A DNA stretch of 64,000 nt from Cynocephalus volans (lineage: Eukaryota; Chordata; Mammalia; Dermoptera; Cynocephalidae): the NCBI RefSeq assembly GCF_027409185.1, contig NC_084475.1:16636130-16700129 (forward strand). The letters are read 5' to 3'. The notes beneath the pieces are model-generated. The model was not told the origin of the DNA. It ran no database searches and saw only the letters and a list, made by a program, of their open reading frames with translations. Of this stretch, positions 21,501-35,389 are shown one piece after another; within the stretch, counting starts at the first letter, position 1; every line of letters begins with the position of its first letter. Both the position numbers and the translations under genes were made by a program.

Positions 21501-23840
21501 TTGCCCAGCATCCCCTCTGGCCCTCTTCACCCGGCTCACTCTTCCATGCCTCTCCCAGCAGCCTGTCGGCACCGCACAGGCGAGGGGCCTGGATCCACAG
21601 GCCCAGCAATCAGGCAGCACGGGGCGTCCTCACAGCAGGGCCCGGAAGGCCCTCTCCCCAGCCTCTGCACGTCCTCAGGTCAGGCCACCACCTCCGGGGG
21701 CTATGGGAATACCCCAGCCCAGTGTCTGGAGAAGCCCTTGGTGTTGACTCTCTGGAGCATTTTTCCAAGGCTACTTTGCTGTTTTTCTGCCTTTTGTCGG
21801 TCTGCCAGCCAGCACATTCATTCATTCATCCATTCATCATTTATTCAATAAACACTTCTCAAGTTGGGTACTGTGTTTGATGCTTTGAGTGAAGGAATGA
21901 GTAAGACAGGTTATCTGCCCACAGGGTTCTGAAGACCTGTGGGTTTATGAGACCGAAAACTCAGAGGCAGGGTCTGTATCCCCCACCCCCCACCCCCACC
22001 CGCTCACCACCCTGCCCAAATCACAGACACAGTCCACTTCAGCAAGCAGGAGGGACCTCTGATGCTATGTGGGGATGGTGACAGGGCTTGATGCCCAGAG
22101 GGAGGCAGGAAGGGGGCAGGGCAGCTTGCGGTGGGGGGCAGGACCACTGACAGAGCCCCTGGGCGACTGGGCGAGGGGAGAAGAGTTGGCAGCTTCCCAG
22201 CCTCAGCTTAATTCCCTGGGCAAACAGCAGCGCTGGGAGGGCTGCCCGCAATCCGCAGTGGCTTTGGCTTCAAAGGGCCCTGGGGGACCGGGGACGGGGC
22301 GGGCTGAGTTGGGGTGTGTACTTGGCATGCTCTCTCCAATTCCTGGAACTCTTGCTTTCTTGTGAGCTCAGCAGAGCTGCTTCTTTCAACAGGAAAAGAG
22401 GAAGAGGGCCTGGAGCTCAGACCCCAGGCTCCTGTCCTGCCATCAGAACAGTGATATGGCCCAGAGGGTGGGTGGGGGGATGGGGTCAGCCAGGTCAAGA
22501 CCCCCACCTTTCCTTGCCTGGCCAGCTCAGGCTGGTTGGTTTCTGGGGGGGCAGCGTCCTTCCAGCTGGTCCCTGCCTGCTCCTGACATACACGAGGCAA
22601 GTTCAGGCCCCAGCATGCCCATCGCAGTGGCTCTGACCTGTCCTACCTGGGGGCAACAGAGGGGGTGGACACATGTGCTCAGGGAGGAAGGCGACCCCCC
22701 AGGGCTTCCGCACACCTCGTCACCTGCCTCTCAGCTCACAATGGTCAGCACAGCCCCAGCATGGGTGGCCTCACAAAGCCCCTTCCCCTGCCCCAGTGCC
22801 TCCCGTCCCTTGTCACCTGTGCTTTCCTGTTCATCACATAAGAACATGTCAGCAGGACCTGGGCCACTCTCCCACCCATTGTGAACAACAGGCTCTGCCA
22901 CCCCTCCCCATGATCCCTCCCCTGGCAGGCCCAGGCCTGCCCCAGCCCTGCCCCTGCCGGGAGTCCACCTACACCTGTTTACCTTTGGGCCTCAGCCCAG
23001 GATGGGACTGTGGCTGACCCTGCCGCCCCTTCCTTCCCACCCTCCAGCTTTGCAAGTCTGAGTCCAGGCGGTGGGGGTGGAAGAAGAGCAATTGATTCCT
23101 GTCCCAGATCTAGCCGGGCTCTGCAGGGGACCCAGCCCGCTTGCTCCAGGAGAGCATGAAGCTCTGGGCAGAGGGGGATCCTCAGGGATCCTTCCAGACC
23201 CGAGAATCATTGGACTCCAGTGGCCTGTCCTGTGGAACAGGACGTGCTCTGGGCAGGGAGGGGGAGGCCCTCAAGGTCTGGGCTCTTGGCCTTTCCACCC
23301 TTCCTCACATCCCTGGCAGCAGGGGGTCCCTGGGGGAAGGAGGATGGGGAAAAGGCACGAAGCGAGGGGACAGCAGGGGCTCCTTGCTTTGAGAAAGGGC
23401 TTCCCCCAACACCTGAGAAAGAAGGTGTTCAGGGAATGGTCACCTCAAAAGTGGGGTTTGTAGGTTAGAATGAAAGGAGATGAGGAACCTGCTCAGAGAA
23501 CTTGAGGCTTGAGCTCAAAGCCACACAGCTCAAAAGGAAAGGCAGCCCATGTGATGCGGGATCTTGGATGGGGACGCAGGCATGGAGGGGCAATATGGGG
23601 GTGATCTGCAAAGTTTGAATGGGCTCTGTGGATTACATGGGGTTATGAGGCCAATGTTAGTTTCCTGATTTTGATGGTTGCGCCAGGGTTAGTAGAAGTG
23701 ACCTTGTTTCAAGGAGATACACACTATTTAGTGGTGGTGGGCATCATGTCTGCAACTTAGTGTCAAATGGTGCCAAGCACATTTTGGTTGAGATAACACT
23801 GAATCTGTAAGTGAATAGGAGGTAAACGACTATCCTAAAA
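18600..23840. other. GC-rich intergenic block without recognised genes
   Basis: About 5 kb of GC-rich, C-runs-rich DNA. Many long open frames occur on both strands, but none shows a family, a coherent exon chain or a conserved start. Small MIR/L2-like tails are visible near 20205-20290 and 21805-21900 (repeated CATTCATTCA words). Confidence 0.45.
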
Positions 23841-23860
23841 AAAAAAAAAAAAAAAAATAG
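23841..23860. repeat. Poly(A) tract
   Basis: Run of about 21 A ending an unassigned repeat-like stretch (about 23665-23860) that contains GATGGTTGCGCCAGG and AACTTAGTGTCAAATGG. Confidence 0.7.
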
Positions 23861-24009
23861 CCACCCCACTGAGGGGCAGGGCAGGGACGACTAGGAGCTC
23901 CCGGCTCTTAAGTCCAACCCCTTAACTGCCCAGTCATCTCAGTGATCCAGTGCCGGGCTCTGAGACTCCTGCTTTCCTTACTCCCAACGCTGCCTGCAGA
24001 CAGTGTTGT

Positions 24010-24185
24010 CCAAAGCCCTCTTCAGGGCCCTCTCTTGGTTCTGGCTGCACATTGGAAGCATCTGGAGACCTTTAAAAATGCTGATGCCCGGGCCCCACCC
24101 CAGAGATTCTGGTCTACTTGGTCCAGCGTGCAGCCCAGGCAATGGGATATTTAGGTGCTTCCTGGTGATTGTCACATGCAGCTAG
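24010..24185 (-). mobile_element. MER5-like DNA transposon remnant (hAT)
   Basis: Words such as GCATCTGGAGACCTTTAAAA, CCCGGGCCCCACCCCAGAG and TTCCTGGTGATTGTCACATG match the MER5A/B pattern as I recall it. Non-autonomous; orientation uncertain. Confidence 0.65.
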
Positions 24186-25574
24186 GGTCAAACCTCGCTT
24201 TGCTGCTTTGGCCTTGTGCTGGCCCAGTGGGCGGTTCTGCCTGCCCCGTCACTGTCCCTCTTCCCCCCAGCGCAAGCCTGGGGTGGGCAGTGACACACCC
24301 CACTTATGAACCCAGTGGTGTGCCCACCTTGGCCAGGGCTCGAGGCTTATCCTGGGGACCAATGGAGAAGGTTGGAGCTCCCCTTGCTCCCCCGATGCTG
24401 GGGTCTGTGGAGAGAAGGGTGTGGTGGTGGGGAGAGAGGGAGGGGTTGTCCAGGGGGTGAAGGGAGCCTGGCGTGGAGGCTGGACAGCCCCTCAGCATGC
24501 TGTGTGAAGGCGATGGGGTTGGCTTCTGGGCTCAGTAAGGCCCTGACACTCCGAGTCTGCAGTGTGTGTGCCCTTCTGGAATATTTGGAATAATTAGCAA
24601 GTGAAAGCAGCAAGTTAGCAAGGGAATGCCAGGTTGGCCTAGAGCCAAACTTGAGGACAAAGAAAGAAAGGGGCATCAGGAGAAAGGGTCCATGGAGGCT
24701 GTGCAGGATTGCTGGGGACAGTGCCCATTTGTGCCTGTGTGTGTGGGTGCATGCATGCGTGTGTGCGTGTGTGTGTGTGTGTGTGTGTAAAGCTCCTCTG
24801 TGGGGGGAGCTGAGTACCAGTGAGGGTGTGTACGTGGGGTTGGGTGGGTGCTGGGTGAGGAGGTGGATCCCAAGCAAAGCTAGGGTGAGGGGAATTGAAA
24901 GGTGCCTCAGTTTCCCTATCAGAACTCGGGTAGCAGTTCCAGGTTCTTGGCCTCAGTCTGATCCCTCACAAAGTGGACCTGCCAGTGTGAGTGGGGGAAG
25001 AGGGTCTGAGCATCCGGGCCCCACTTCCCCGGTGGCCTTCCTCCTCCCCAAGCCAGCATTGAGCTGGCTTGGGTGAATACACACTGGAGTGGGAGGTGGG
25101 GACCAGGACTGGGTCCCTCTGACCTCAAACCCCAAGGGAGGGAGGCACTGAAGACAGGCCCAGGCCAGGGACCTAAGACTGAGGGCAGGCGAGCCCGGAC
25201 AGGCCCTCTCCATGGGGGATGGTGTGAGCCGAGCCCTGGGCACACTCGGCCTTTGTGAGTCCCTGGGGCTGGGGCAGGGGCCACACCCCCTCCCTTTGTC
25301 TCCAGCTCCCTGGGGTTATGGGCGCAGTTCCCCCCATTGCGCAGATGGAGGCGCTGAGGCCCAGGCTGCAGGGGACTCCTGATAGCCACCTCTCAGCCCC
25401 TTCCTCCCTGGGGACACCGAGGTCGTGAGGAGTTCATCAGGGATCCCTGCAGGCCTTTAGTGTGCACCCATCTTCTTCCCAGCCATTCCCCGCTCAGGCA
25501 ACAAGATAAGTGCTCCCCCCTCCAAAACACTGGGCCCTCACGTTTTCCCAAAGAAAGTTTTCAGCAGGTCCATT
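24186..25574. other. Intergenic region downstream of FOXJ1
   Basis: GC-rich, no gene recognised. It includes a (GT)n microsatellite at 24738-24788. Confidence 0.5.
24738..24788. repeat. (GT)n microsatellite
   Basis: GT/GC-alternating run with a pure GT core at its right half. Confidence 0.92.
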
Positions 25575-25591
25575 TTCAGATTTTTTAAAAT

Positions 25592-25614
25592 TTTATTTTT
25601 AAAAATTTTTTATT
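25592..25614 (-). terminator. FOXJ1: FOXJ1 polyadenylation signals
   Basis: Two minus-strand AATAAA hexamers at 25609-25614 and 25592-25597 in an AT-rich patch inside GC-rich DNA. They set a 3' UTR of roughly 1 kb, close to the human transcript. Confidence 0.8.
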
Positions 25615-26585
25615 GTAAATAACTTTCCATGAAAAAGGTTAAATTGCCCCATGGGGCAGGAGGGTGGATGTGGGATGCAGCCCAGAGGGTCAGGGTGGAG
25701 CAAGACCCTCACCCCACCACAAGTGCAGGCAGGGGTGCGGGGCTACCCCCCTTCCTGGTCCCAGTGGTTCCAGCAAGCCCAGCATCCCTCCCAGTTAAGC
25801 CTTAGCTATAGCTACGTCACTACATTAGTCTGTCTGCCCCCAAACCCCTGCAGCTTGGCTGCCTCTGCCCCTAATCCCCCCAGAACCCCAACTTCCTGCT
25901 GCTCTCAGCTTTAAGCTCAAAGATTTACATCCTCCACCATACTCCTAGGGATGGGGCCAGGAGAAGACCCCAGAGGCCTTACAGCAAGTCTCCTGCACCC
26001 TACTTCATTTCTGTCTCCTTGTTGCCCCTCCCCCCCGTCAGTCCTCTGCCCAGCTCTGCCCCAGCCACTGCCTGCCCTGGCCCCAGGGAGGCTCTGCCTG
26101 GAGAGGCCTCCAGGGGGTTAATTTGCTGTCACCTAATTAGCATTTGTTGTACCTGGGAACTTTTTCTGGATAGAGACCTGGGGAAGCAGGAGGGAGAGGG
26201 GGAGCTGTCCAAGCAGAGGTGCTCTGTGGGGGGGCCCTATCTGTCCCTCCCCAGCCTGGACAGGGCCCCTGCAGGTCTCAGCTCTCACTGTGCAGGGCCC
26301 TTAGCGGGTTCCGGGGGCAGGGGAGGCTTGGATCAATGAAACACTGTGTGTATGGGGGGCTGGGGACGGGAGGCAGCAATTCTGGTCCTGGGCCCCCAGT
26401 TATCAGCCTCCTGGGCTTGAATCTGAGGGCAGCCTGGGCTAGCGGTGGTGTGGCCTTGTGGGGCCAGCCCTGGGAGACCTGGCCCAGCCCCTGCCTGGGT
26501 TGTGGGGTGTCCATAGGACTGTGTTGGGGGGCAGTTCTGGGCCCTGACTTGGGCACTGTCCGGAGGTGGGGCGGGGCCTGGCCTC
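25600..26585 (-). other. FOXJ1: FOXJ1 3' UTR
   Basis: Sequence between the stop codon and the polyadenylation signals. It includes an AT-rich island at 26118-26152 with TAATTAG (26134-26140) and CTGTCA (26126-26131) in otherwise GC-rich DNA. Confidence 0.75.
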
Positions 26586-29039
<2,454 letters not shown>

Positions 29040-29537
29040 CTGCCAGGTGGGATCCGCGTGGCGGAAGTAGCAGAAGTTGTCTGTGATCCACTTGTAGATG
29101 GCCGACAGGGTGATCTTGGTGGCCTTGCTGGCCTGCATGGCCATGCAGATGAGCGTGGCGTACGAGTAGGGCGGCTTCACGTGCGGGTTGGTGGCGTAGT
29201 CCACGTCGTCGGGGGGCGGGGCCTGCAGCCCCGGGGGCGCGCTCCGCGACGTGCACGACGAGGTGGGCTTGCCCGGCGTGTGCGGCTGGCCCAGGCAGGC
29301 GGGGTCTGCCGCCAGGGGGGACCCCGGCGCCGCCGAGCCCGGCACCTGGTGGTAGCCGTGGGGGTCGGTGCCCCCCGGGGGCAGGGCGGGGGCCTTGGCG
29401 TTGAGAATGGAGAATTCCTGCAGCCACTGCAGGCTGGTGAGGCTGTCATCCAGGGCGTCGGGCTCCTCCAGGCCGCCCTCCGGCCCGGCCTCCTCCGTCG
29501 GCCCCGCTCCCGAGAGGCGCATCCAGCTCTCCGCCAT
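29040..29537 (-). CDS. FOXJ1: FOXJ1 coding exon 1 (N-terminus and start of forkhead domain)
   Basis: FOXJ1 is the forkhead transcription factor that switches on genes for motile cilia in airway, ependymal, oviduct and nodal cells; it acts in the nucleus. This exon encodes residues 1-166, starting MAESWMRLSGAGPTEE (ATG complement at 29535-29537). A proline/glycine-rich region follows, then the forkhead domain from about residue 119 (HVKPPYSYATLICMAM) to DPTWQ. The domain is interrupted by the intron exactly before the recognition helix, as in human. The donor is CAG/GTAGGG. The exon sits in a CpG island. The start matches the human protein; no upstream in-frame ATG fits the family. Confidence 0.97.
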
Positions 29538-29692
29538 GTCTGCGCGGACTCCCCGAGGGGCCGGCCAACATCCAGGGGCTGAGCCGGGGCCGGCCCACCG
29601 CGCTCTGCGGGCCTCGGATGCCCGCGGCTTCGGTTACGCAGCCTCCCGGACGCGCGCTTCCATCCCGCGACCTCGGAGCACGTCTGTGGTGC
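29538..29692 (-). other. FOXJ1: FOXJ1 5' UTR part of exon 2
   Basis: A credible acceptor, GTCCCCGCAG, ends at 29693, so the coding exon carries about 155 bases of 5' UTR. Human FOXJ1 also has a non-coding first exon. Confidence 0.7.
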
Positions 29693-30217
29693 CTGCGGGG
29701 ACCACAGCGGGCGCTGAGCGCTCTTACCGCACCCGCGGGGGACAGGGTGCGTGAGAGGCGGGAACCTCCTCTGAAGTCCCCACGGCTGGGGAGGATCTTT
29801 CAGTGCCCAGGTCGGGGACACAGGAGCAGTGCTCCGGGGTCCGACCCCCACCGAATCCTCCTCTTATCCTTTTCTCTTGGAGGTTTTCTTAGTGAGTGAG
29901 GGGAGAGAGAGGGACATCCGGACCTATCCCTTCCGAAAAGCGGGAAATCAGGACCCTCCCCGCCACGAATGGAAATGGGGCGAGAAGTCCAGGAGGGCAG
30001 TTCGACGGCGCGGGGGTCGGAAGAGGTCATTAGGATGAGGGATCACGGGAAAGGAAGGGAGCGGGACAGAGTTGTGGGGCGGGGGCGGGAAGCGAGTTTC
30101 TCCCAAACTCCTCCGACGTCGGTAGCTGGGCCCACCGCTCCCGTCGGGGACGATGGGAGAGCCGGCTGGTAGCGACGCCCTCCCTTTCCGTGGCACGCAG
30201 CCCTCCCCGTCCCTTAC

Positions 30218-30345
30218 CTGGCTCAGAGCGCAGCCCGGGCCAGAGGAAGGTTCTGGAAGAGGTTCCTCCCGCCCCCCCGCGGCTCTCTGCCCCCAGCTCG
30301 AGGGCCCCGCGAGCGCCTTTTGTCGCCCCCCGCCCAACGGCGCTT
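30218..30345 (-). other. FOXJ1: FOXJ1 non-coding exon 1
   Basis: A strong donor, GAGCCAG/GTAAGG, lies at 30212-30220 on the minus strand. The 5' limit (about 30345) is guessed from an AT-rich TACTTAA-like element at 30375-30382 some 30 bp upstream. RNA data would be needed to fix the start. Confidence 0.55.
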
Positions 30346-30403
30346 CTCTGAGCGCCGGCGGCCCCGGGACCGGCATTAAGTAGCCGCTCCAAAGGCTTCT
30401 CCT

Positions 30404-30417
30404 GCTGCCATGGCGAC
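30404..30417. promoter_or_regulatory. RFX X-box 1
   Basis: GCTGCCATGGCGAC fits the X-box form RYYNYY-N2-RRNRAC at every position. Confidence 0.75.
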
Positions 30418-30427
30418 GCCCCGCCCC

Positions 30428-30435
30428 TGTAAACA
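30428..30435 (+). promoter_or_regulatory. Forkhead binding motif
   Basis: TGTAAACA, the full forkhead core, midway between the two X-boxes. Confidence 0.6.
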
Positions 30436-30462
30436 GCTTCCGCTGCTGCCATTGGCCAGCAC

Positions 30463-30476
30463 GTCTCCAAGGAGAC
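30463..30476. promoter_or_regulatory. RFX X-box 2
   Basis: GTCTCCAAGGAGAC is a perfect inverted repeat around AA and fits the X-box consensus at every position. Confidence 0.8.
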
Positions 30477-30770
30477 CGCGGGCACTTGCTGCCCTCTCTG
30501 GCGGCAAGTCTCTTGGAACTCCCTCCTGCTGCGGCCCTCTCCCGCGCCACCCAGCCCCCTGCCCGCCATCGTGTCGCGGCTCGGCGCATTCCCGCCCGAA
30601 GGCCGCGCTCTGGAGTCGGAGAAGCGCGCGGCTCACGGCTCCCGCCCGAGGCCCGGGGAACAACCATCGATCCGTTTGTCCTGGGAACTGCCACTCCCGC
30701 CGCCGCCCCCTTCCTGTCTGAGCTGCTCCGAGGCGTCGACGGCTCCTAGGACGGAGCCTGGACCACTCAC

Positions 30771-31605
30771 GGGGCCAAGGCTGGGAGCGGGCTAAGGCTC
30801 AGGAAGCGTATCCTTGGGGTTTTCTTTCCTCTTCTCTGGACTACGAGTGGCACTTTGTCATGTTTCTGCGGGCTTTCCCTCTCTCCTGAGCCTGAATGTC
30901 GTCTCTAGTGCCCGCAGGCAGGTCTGACTCTCCAATGCCACCTGCCGCTCACATTCGCAGAAGCGGCCGCGCGGATCCCTGACACACCAAGGCGGGTAGA
31001 GTAATCTGTTTCCCGGTAAGCAGCTCCCTCTCCACCCCTATTCTCAGCAAGGTTCCCTGAAGCTGACATTCCAGAGGCTTCTGCAGAAGTGCTCTCCCTC
31101 CTTTCCAGATAGCCCCAAGGAAGCAGAGCCGGTGCGTAAGACCCAGAAAAGTCATGGACTTGCCAAATTCTCCTAGTGGGTCATTTGTCCCGTTAATTTT
31201 ACCAAGCTTTAAGTGACAAGGAGAAAGGTTGGATGAACACTGTGGCCCTCCCTCCTCCCTTCCCCTGGCCTCCCTCGGTCACTAGCGTTCCTGCTATTGA
31301 ATTATTGAGGAGCTGCAGTGTTGGAAGTTCTCTGGTTTAAGGCTGCGCAGAGGCAGGAGTGGGGGGTGGGGCTCTTTACTCAGCTTCAGCAGGAGCTGGA
31401 GAGCTGGGGAAGGGAAGCCTGGTGCCCAGAAGGCGAGGTAGAAAACAGGCAATGGCACATTGACTCCCATCCAGAAGCGTGCCTTTCCCTACCCCTTCCC
31501 TCTGCTACTCCTCCACCTCGAGATCCTCTTGAGTAAAAATATTAGCGTGAGTGCTGGAGAAAGTTGGACAGAAACTTTCACAAATAAGCCCACTTCACAG
31601 TTAAC
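30771..31605. other. Short gap between RNF157 3' end and FOXJ1 promoter
   Basis: About 0.8 kb outside the island, with no gene or clear repeat. The two genes are in the same orientation, so RNF157 transcription runs toward FOXJ1. Confidence 0.6.
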
Positions 31606-31629
31606 GGTTCCCCTTCCTTTGTAAACAGT

Positions 31630-31635
31630 TTTATT
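31630..31635 (-). terminator. RNF157: RNF157 polyadenylation signal
   Basis: Minus-strand AATAAA. It gives a 3' UTR of about 2.8 kb, close to the long human RNF157 3' UTR, with cleavage probably near 31610. Confidence 0.7.
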
Positions 31636-31747
31636 CATTTTTAAGAATCATGCAGAAGTCCATAAATATTGCATCCTTGATGTCCCCACTGCAGTGTGCC
31701 CACAGGTGTACTCCCAGGAGTAAGAGGGGTACACAGACAGCACAAAC

Positions 31748-31748
31748 A

Positions 31749-31789
<41 letters not shown>
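31748..31789. repeat. (AC)n microsatellite in RNF157 3' UTR
   Basis: About 20 uninterrupted AC units, then TCGCACACA. Confidence 0.95.
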
Positions 31790-31796
<7 letters not shown>

Positions 31797-33499
31797 CAGG
31801 TGTGCAGACCCTAAAGCAAATTGAGCAACCAGCATACCAATACCAGGTGGACAGGATCCTAACTCCCCAGGTGAGACCGCTTAAAGTGTGTGAGTCTGTG
31901 CTCAGGAGATGCCCTAGCAGGGGGATAAACTGGCGGGATGGAACTGGGTAGAAGCACAAAAGGCCCTACAAGGAAGCCAGGATCACCATACCACCCGCAA
32001 GCCATGGAGAGTGCAGGCCTGGTGTGGCAGGAAGGAGCCACAGGCCTCCACAGCTAGTCTGTGCCCTCCTGGGGGAAGCCTGGCCCCATCCCATTCTCTC
32101 TGGGTAAACTGTTGACAACACGACTGTCTCCAGATGATGGACTGGGGCAGAGGAGTTGGCAGCTGACCTGTCCCTGATCAGGCTTACTGAGGACCAGCCC
32201 CTTTGGATAGGATACTTCTGCTTGCCAAAGAGCTAAATGAGAACAAAGAGGGGGGAGGAAGAGGAGGGAGAGAGGGGGAGAGGGGGGAGAGAGGGGAAAC
32301 AGGAACTGAGAAACAGAGTAAAGGGCATTTCTAACCTACATGTGTCTTGGCCTTGAGGAATCTTTTGGAGCCTCTTAGGAGAGGAAGGACACAAATCCTC
32401 CAAGAAGGGATGAAGACAATGGCTGCCTCTTAGGGTCCTAGCCACCCTGGCCACTGTTTGCCTGAACCTGCTTCCCCCATCCCCTCAGGTAACACCACAC
32501 TATGAATGCTACCTGCTGGGAGAGGAGGTGGGTCTGTGTGCCACCCCCCCCCCAGGCTAAGGGAAGCTCCCTGTGGCCTGGTGCTTCTGGGGCTCACACT
32601 TCAAGGAAATCAGGAAGTGGGGTTATTGCTCAGCTAATACTGGTTTAAATTTTAAATATGAAAGAGGCTGTAAGAATGTTGGGGGAGGGAAAGAACATTA
32701 GGTGGGACGTGAAATGGCAGAGTCTGTTGCGCTATGGTATTTTGGAGAGGGTAGGTAGACACAGGAACTCAAGCTCGGCTTATGTCACATCTCAGGCAGG
32801 ACAACAGGCTTCCCTCCGGCAGAGCAGGAAATGAGCCACAACCACTAGACAGTGTGACAGTCACTGCACTCCTGGTCTCTGCAGCCACACGGAAGATGCA
32901 AAGGACCCCTGGGCACTGGGCTCTTTTTGAGGCAATAGGCCTTGGAAATGGCCTTGAAAAACTCTTCTAGGGTAATGATTCCAACCCCAAGACAATCCAT
33001 CACAGTGGGCATAGCAGAAGGCTTTCCCAAACAACCTCATGCCCCCACTAAACAATCACCTTTTCTAAAAGCCAGTAGACAACACATCTCTCCAAGAGCC
33101 ATGTGGAATCCACTGATAACACTAGTGCTGAGAAAGGAGTAACAGCCAACAACCTGCAGCCCAGCCTCACTGTTTCAGGACTCTGCTTGAAAAGTGTGTG
33201 TACGCCCCTATGCTGGGGTGGGCAGGGCACATGATTGCAGCAATATCTCTAATCACTGATGAGCCTCTGGAAGGCTCTACCTCCCCCTTTACCTGTCAGG
33301 CCCAGTGGATTAGGAAGGCAGGGGAGGAAAACATGGAGGGTGGGGAGGGTCTTGAGGTGAAGACCCTGACTGTGGCCCTCCAGCTCCCAGACCACTGCTG
33401 CAGGCCCCGGGCTGCTTCCTGGACTTAGCACAGCAGTCTTTACCACTTCCTTTGGGGATCCTGGACACCAATTTGAAAATCATTGGTCCACACCTCTCT

Positions 33500-33625
33500 T
33501 AGCCTATTTCTTCAACTGCTAAAAAAAAGGGGGTAGGAGACAGGATAAGAATACCACCTCATAGGGCTGTAGAGAAGATGAAACATGGTTATATGACGGC
33601 TGCTAACACAGTGCCTGGCACAGAA
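33500..33625 (+). mobile_element. MIR-like fragment
   Basis: ACCACCTCATAGGGCTGTAG and CACAGTGCCTGGCACAG are the downstream MIR words. Confidence 0.6.
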
Positions 33626-34407
33626 GTGGTCAAAAATGTGTTTTGTGAAATACCACCTTAGGACGACGTCGCAGGCCTTCCTGAATGCACCTGAGGATAC
33701 CTCAGGAGATATCCTCCTTAAGGGTAATAATCATCTCAACTGGGCAATTCTCAGATTTAAGGGTTCCCACCTAAGCAGACAGGCACCTGAGGCACAGGAG
33801 ACTAGCTCTGCTGCTAGAAGGACTCTTTTTTCCACCCACCTTTTGGTTGCCACTGCTTCCCTTGCCCTTGAGAAAGGAGCTCCTGATGCTTTTGGAGGGA
33901 AACAGCACATAGGGTGTGATATGGCTCTCCCTTCTCACAGCAGTAACCCCCAACTCTGCCCCAAACTGGAGGTTTCAAATCGGTTATGATGTGCCAGAGA
34001 CCAGGAAATGCCAGATGGGTAACAAAGTTGCAGAAACTGAGTCTTCTCAGTCTACCCCCTAAGGAAAAAACGGTGCGTAAGAAACAACTAGCCCATGGAT
34101 CCCAGCTCCACCTGAAGATCAAGACACAGCAGAACATTCCAGAGAGTCTCTGTAACGGTCTCCTGAGCTGCAGTTCATCGAGTGGCTTCAGCCCACAAGG
34201 TGAGAGGAGGGCTTCCAGTCCGTTCTGAGAGGGGAAGGATCATGGTTACAGGAGAAGAGGCTGGGAGAAGTAGCAGGCTGAACTCAACGCTCAGCTCTCA
34301 CACAAGTATAAAAAGTCTGCACATGTCTTGCCCAGGAGGCCAGCAGCCCAGTGAGGATGATGGAATGCGAGGACAGGAGGAGAGCCTGGGTTCAGGGGCT
34401 TAGGTGC

Positions 34408-34529
34408 TCAGACAGCCAATGGACCCCACACATAGGGCCTGTCCTCAGGGTCCTCCAGGCTGCTGGATGATAAACGCCGGCGCTGGGTGTTCCGACGACT
34501 GACAACGTTGTCATCAGCCTGCCAGGTAC
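34408..34529 (-). CDS. RNF157: RNF157 terminal coding exon
   Basis: Two bases completing a glycine codon, then 39 codons and TGA (34408-34410). The start is TWQADDNVVSRRN, followed by QRRRLSSSSLEDPE and the end VWGPLAV. The RRRL-type RxxL is in the area reported to act as a destruction box for APC/C-CDH1. The acceptor is TTCTCTAG. Confidence 0.93.
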
Positions 34530-34720
34530 CTAGAGAAGAGAAAATGAAGATTATAGGAGCCAGACCTTTGGCCAAGTCTAGATGGTGTCTCCAGCAGGGG
34601 AGCCTGGGAGTTTGGCACGGAAATTAGCAGGATGTGTGTTACCTGAAATGTCTATGAGTGTGCAAGCCACAGCACGAGAGACAGGATTGGGAGAAGTAGG
34701 TGCTGACAGGGCCGCTCCTG

Positions 34721-34736
34721 CCCCCCCCCCCCCCCC
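34721..34736. repeat. Poly(C) tract
   Basis: Sixteen consecutive C in the last RNF157 intron; prone to length error in sequencing. Confidence 0.95.
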
Positions 34737-35389
34737 GTTTAGGGACAGTCACTGCCACTGTGGCCCATGGACAGAGAGGGACATGAAAGATGTTCTTTAT
34801 TCTTACCCTAGGGTCCACTTGTGAATTGTAATTGGTTTTGGAGCTTGCCTATATGTTGTGGTGGACAAGGGAAAGGAAGCTAGGCCTAGCTGAGCTATTT
34901 TTATCAGGGCAGGAAGAGCTGGAGGGGAGTGAGAAGAATGTGTTTGTTCAGGCCCAAAGTGTTACTGTTTGCTGTGGGAGCCTTGGTGGGGCAGGAAGGG
35001 ACTGGCTGCCCAGCAGGGTGCCAGGGACAGAATGCATCCGGTGTGAGGACAGTGTGACACTCCAGCCTCCCCCACCCCGACATCTGCTGCTTTTCATCTC
35101 TTTCTGCCCCTGAGCAGCAGGCTGAGGTCTGCTATCAGCTGGTGCCATTAACCCTGGAGACACTAGCCTGAGAGCTTTGGGGACCCACAGGTACCACCCA
35201 CTAAGCTCATCCTTCTCCCCTAAATCCGCCACTGCTCCCGCGCAAGGAGTATCCACTGCCTGTGCTGGAACTCGTTCCTGGTGCCGCCCTCTCCTTCCTG
35301 CTCTGCATCCAATCTGCCACCATCTCCCGTGTGCGCACTTCCGAGCTCTTCTACACCTGTAGTCACACCCAGCTGGGCTTCCCTCCCAG

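Larger units (their letters stand above)
30346..30770 (-). promoter_or_regulatory. FOXJ1: FOXJ1 promoter within a CpG island
   Basis: Upstream of exon 1 and CpG-rich. It contains two RFX X-boxes (30404-30417 and 30463-30476), a forkhead consensus TGTAAACA (30428-30435) and a minus-strand CCAAT box (plus ATTGG, 30451-30455), all within 75 bp. RFX2/RFX3 are known regulators of ciliary genes including FOXJ1. The forkhead site suggests autoregulation or input from another forkhead factor. Confidence 0.75.
31611..34407 (-). other. RNF157: RNF157 3' UTR
   Basis: Follows the stop codon at 34408-34410. It contains a (CA)n tract (31748-31789), a purine-rich run (32249-32302) and a MIR-like piece (about 33500-33625). 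No intron or other coding frame is evident. Confidence 0.65.

Noticed and set aside
30463-30476. A restriction-type or recombination palindrome
   Set aside because: The perfect inverted repeat is better explained as an RFX X-box because of its promoter position and the second X-box nearby.
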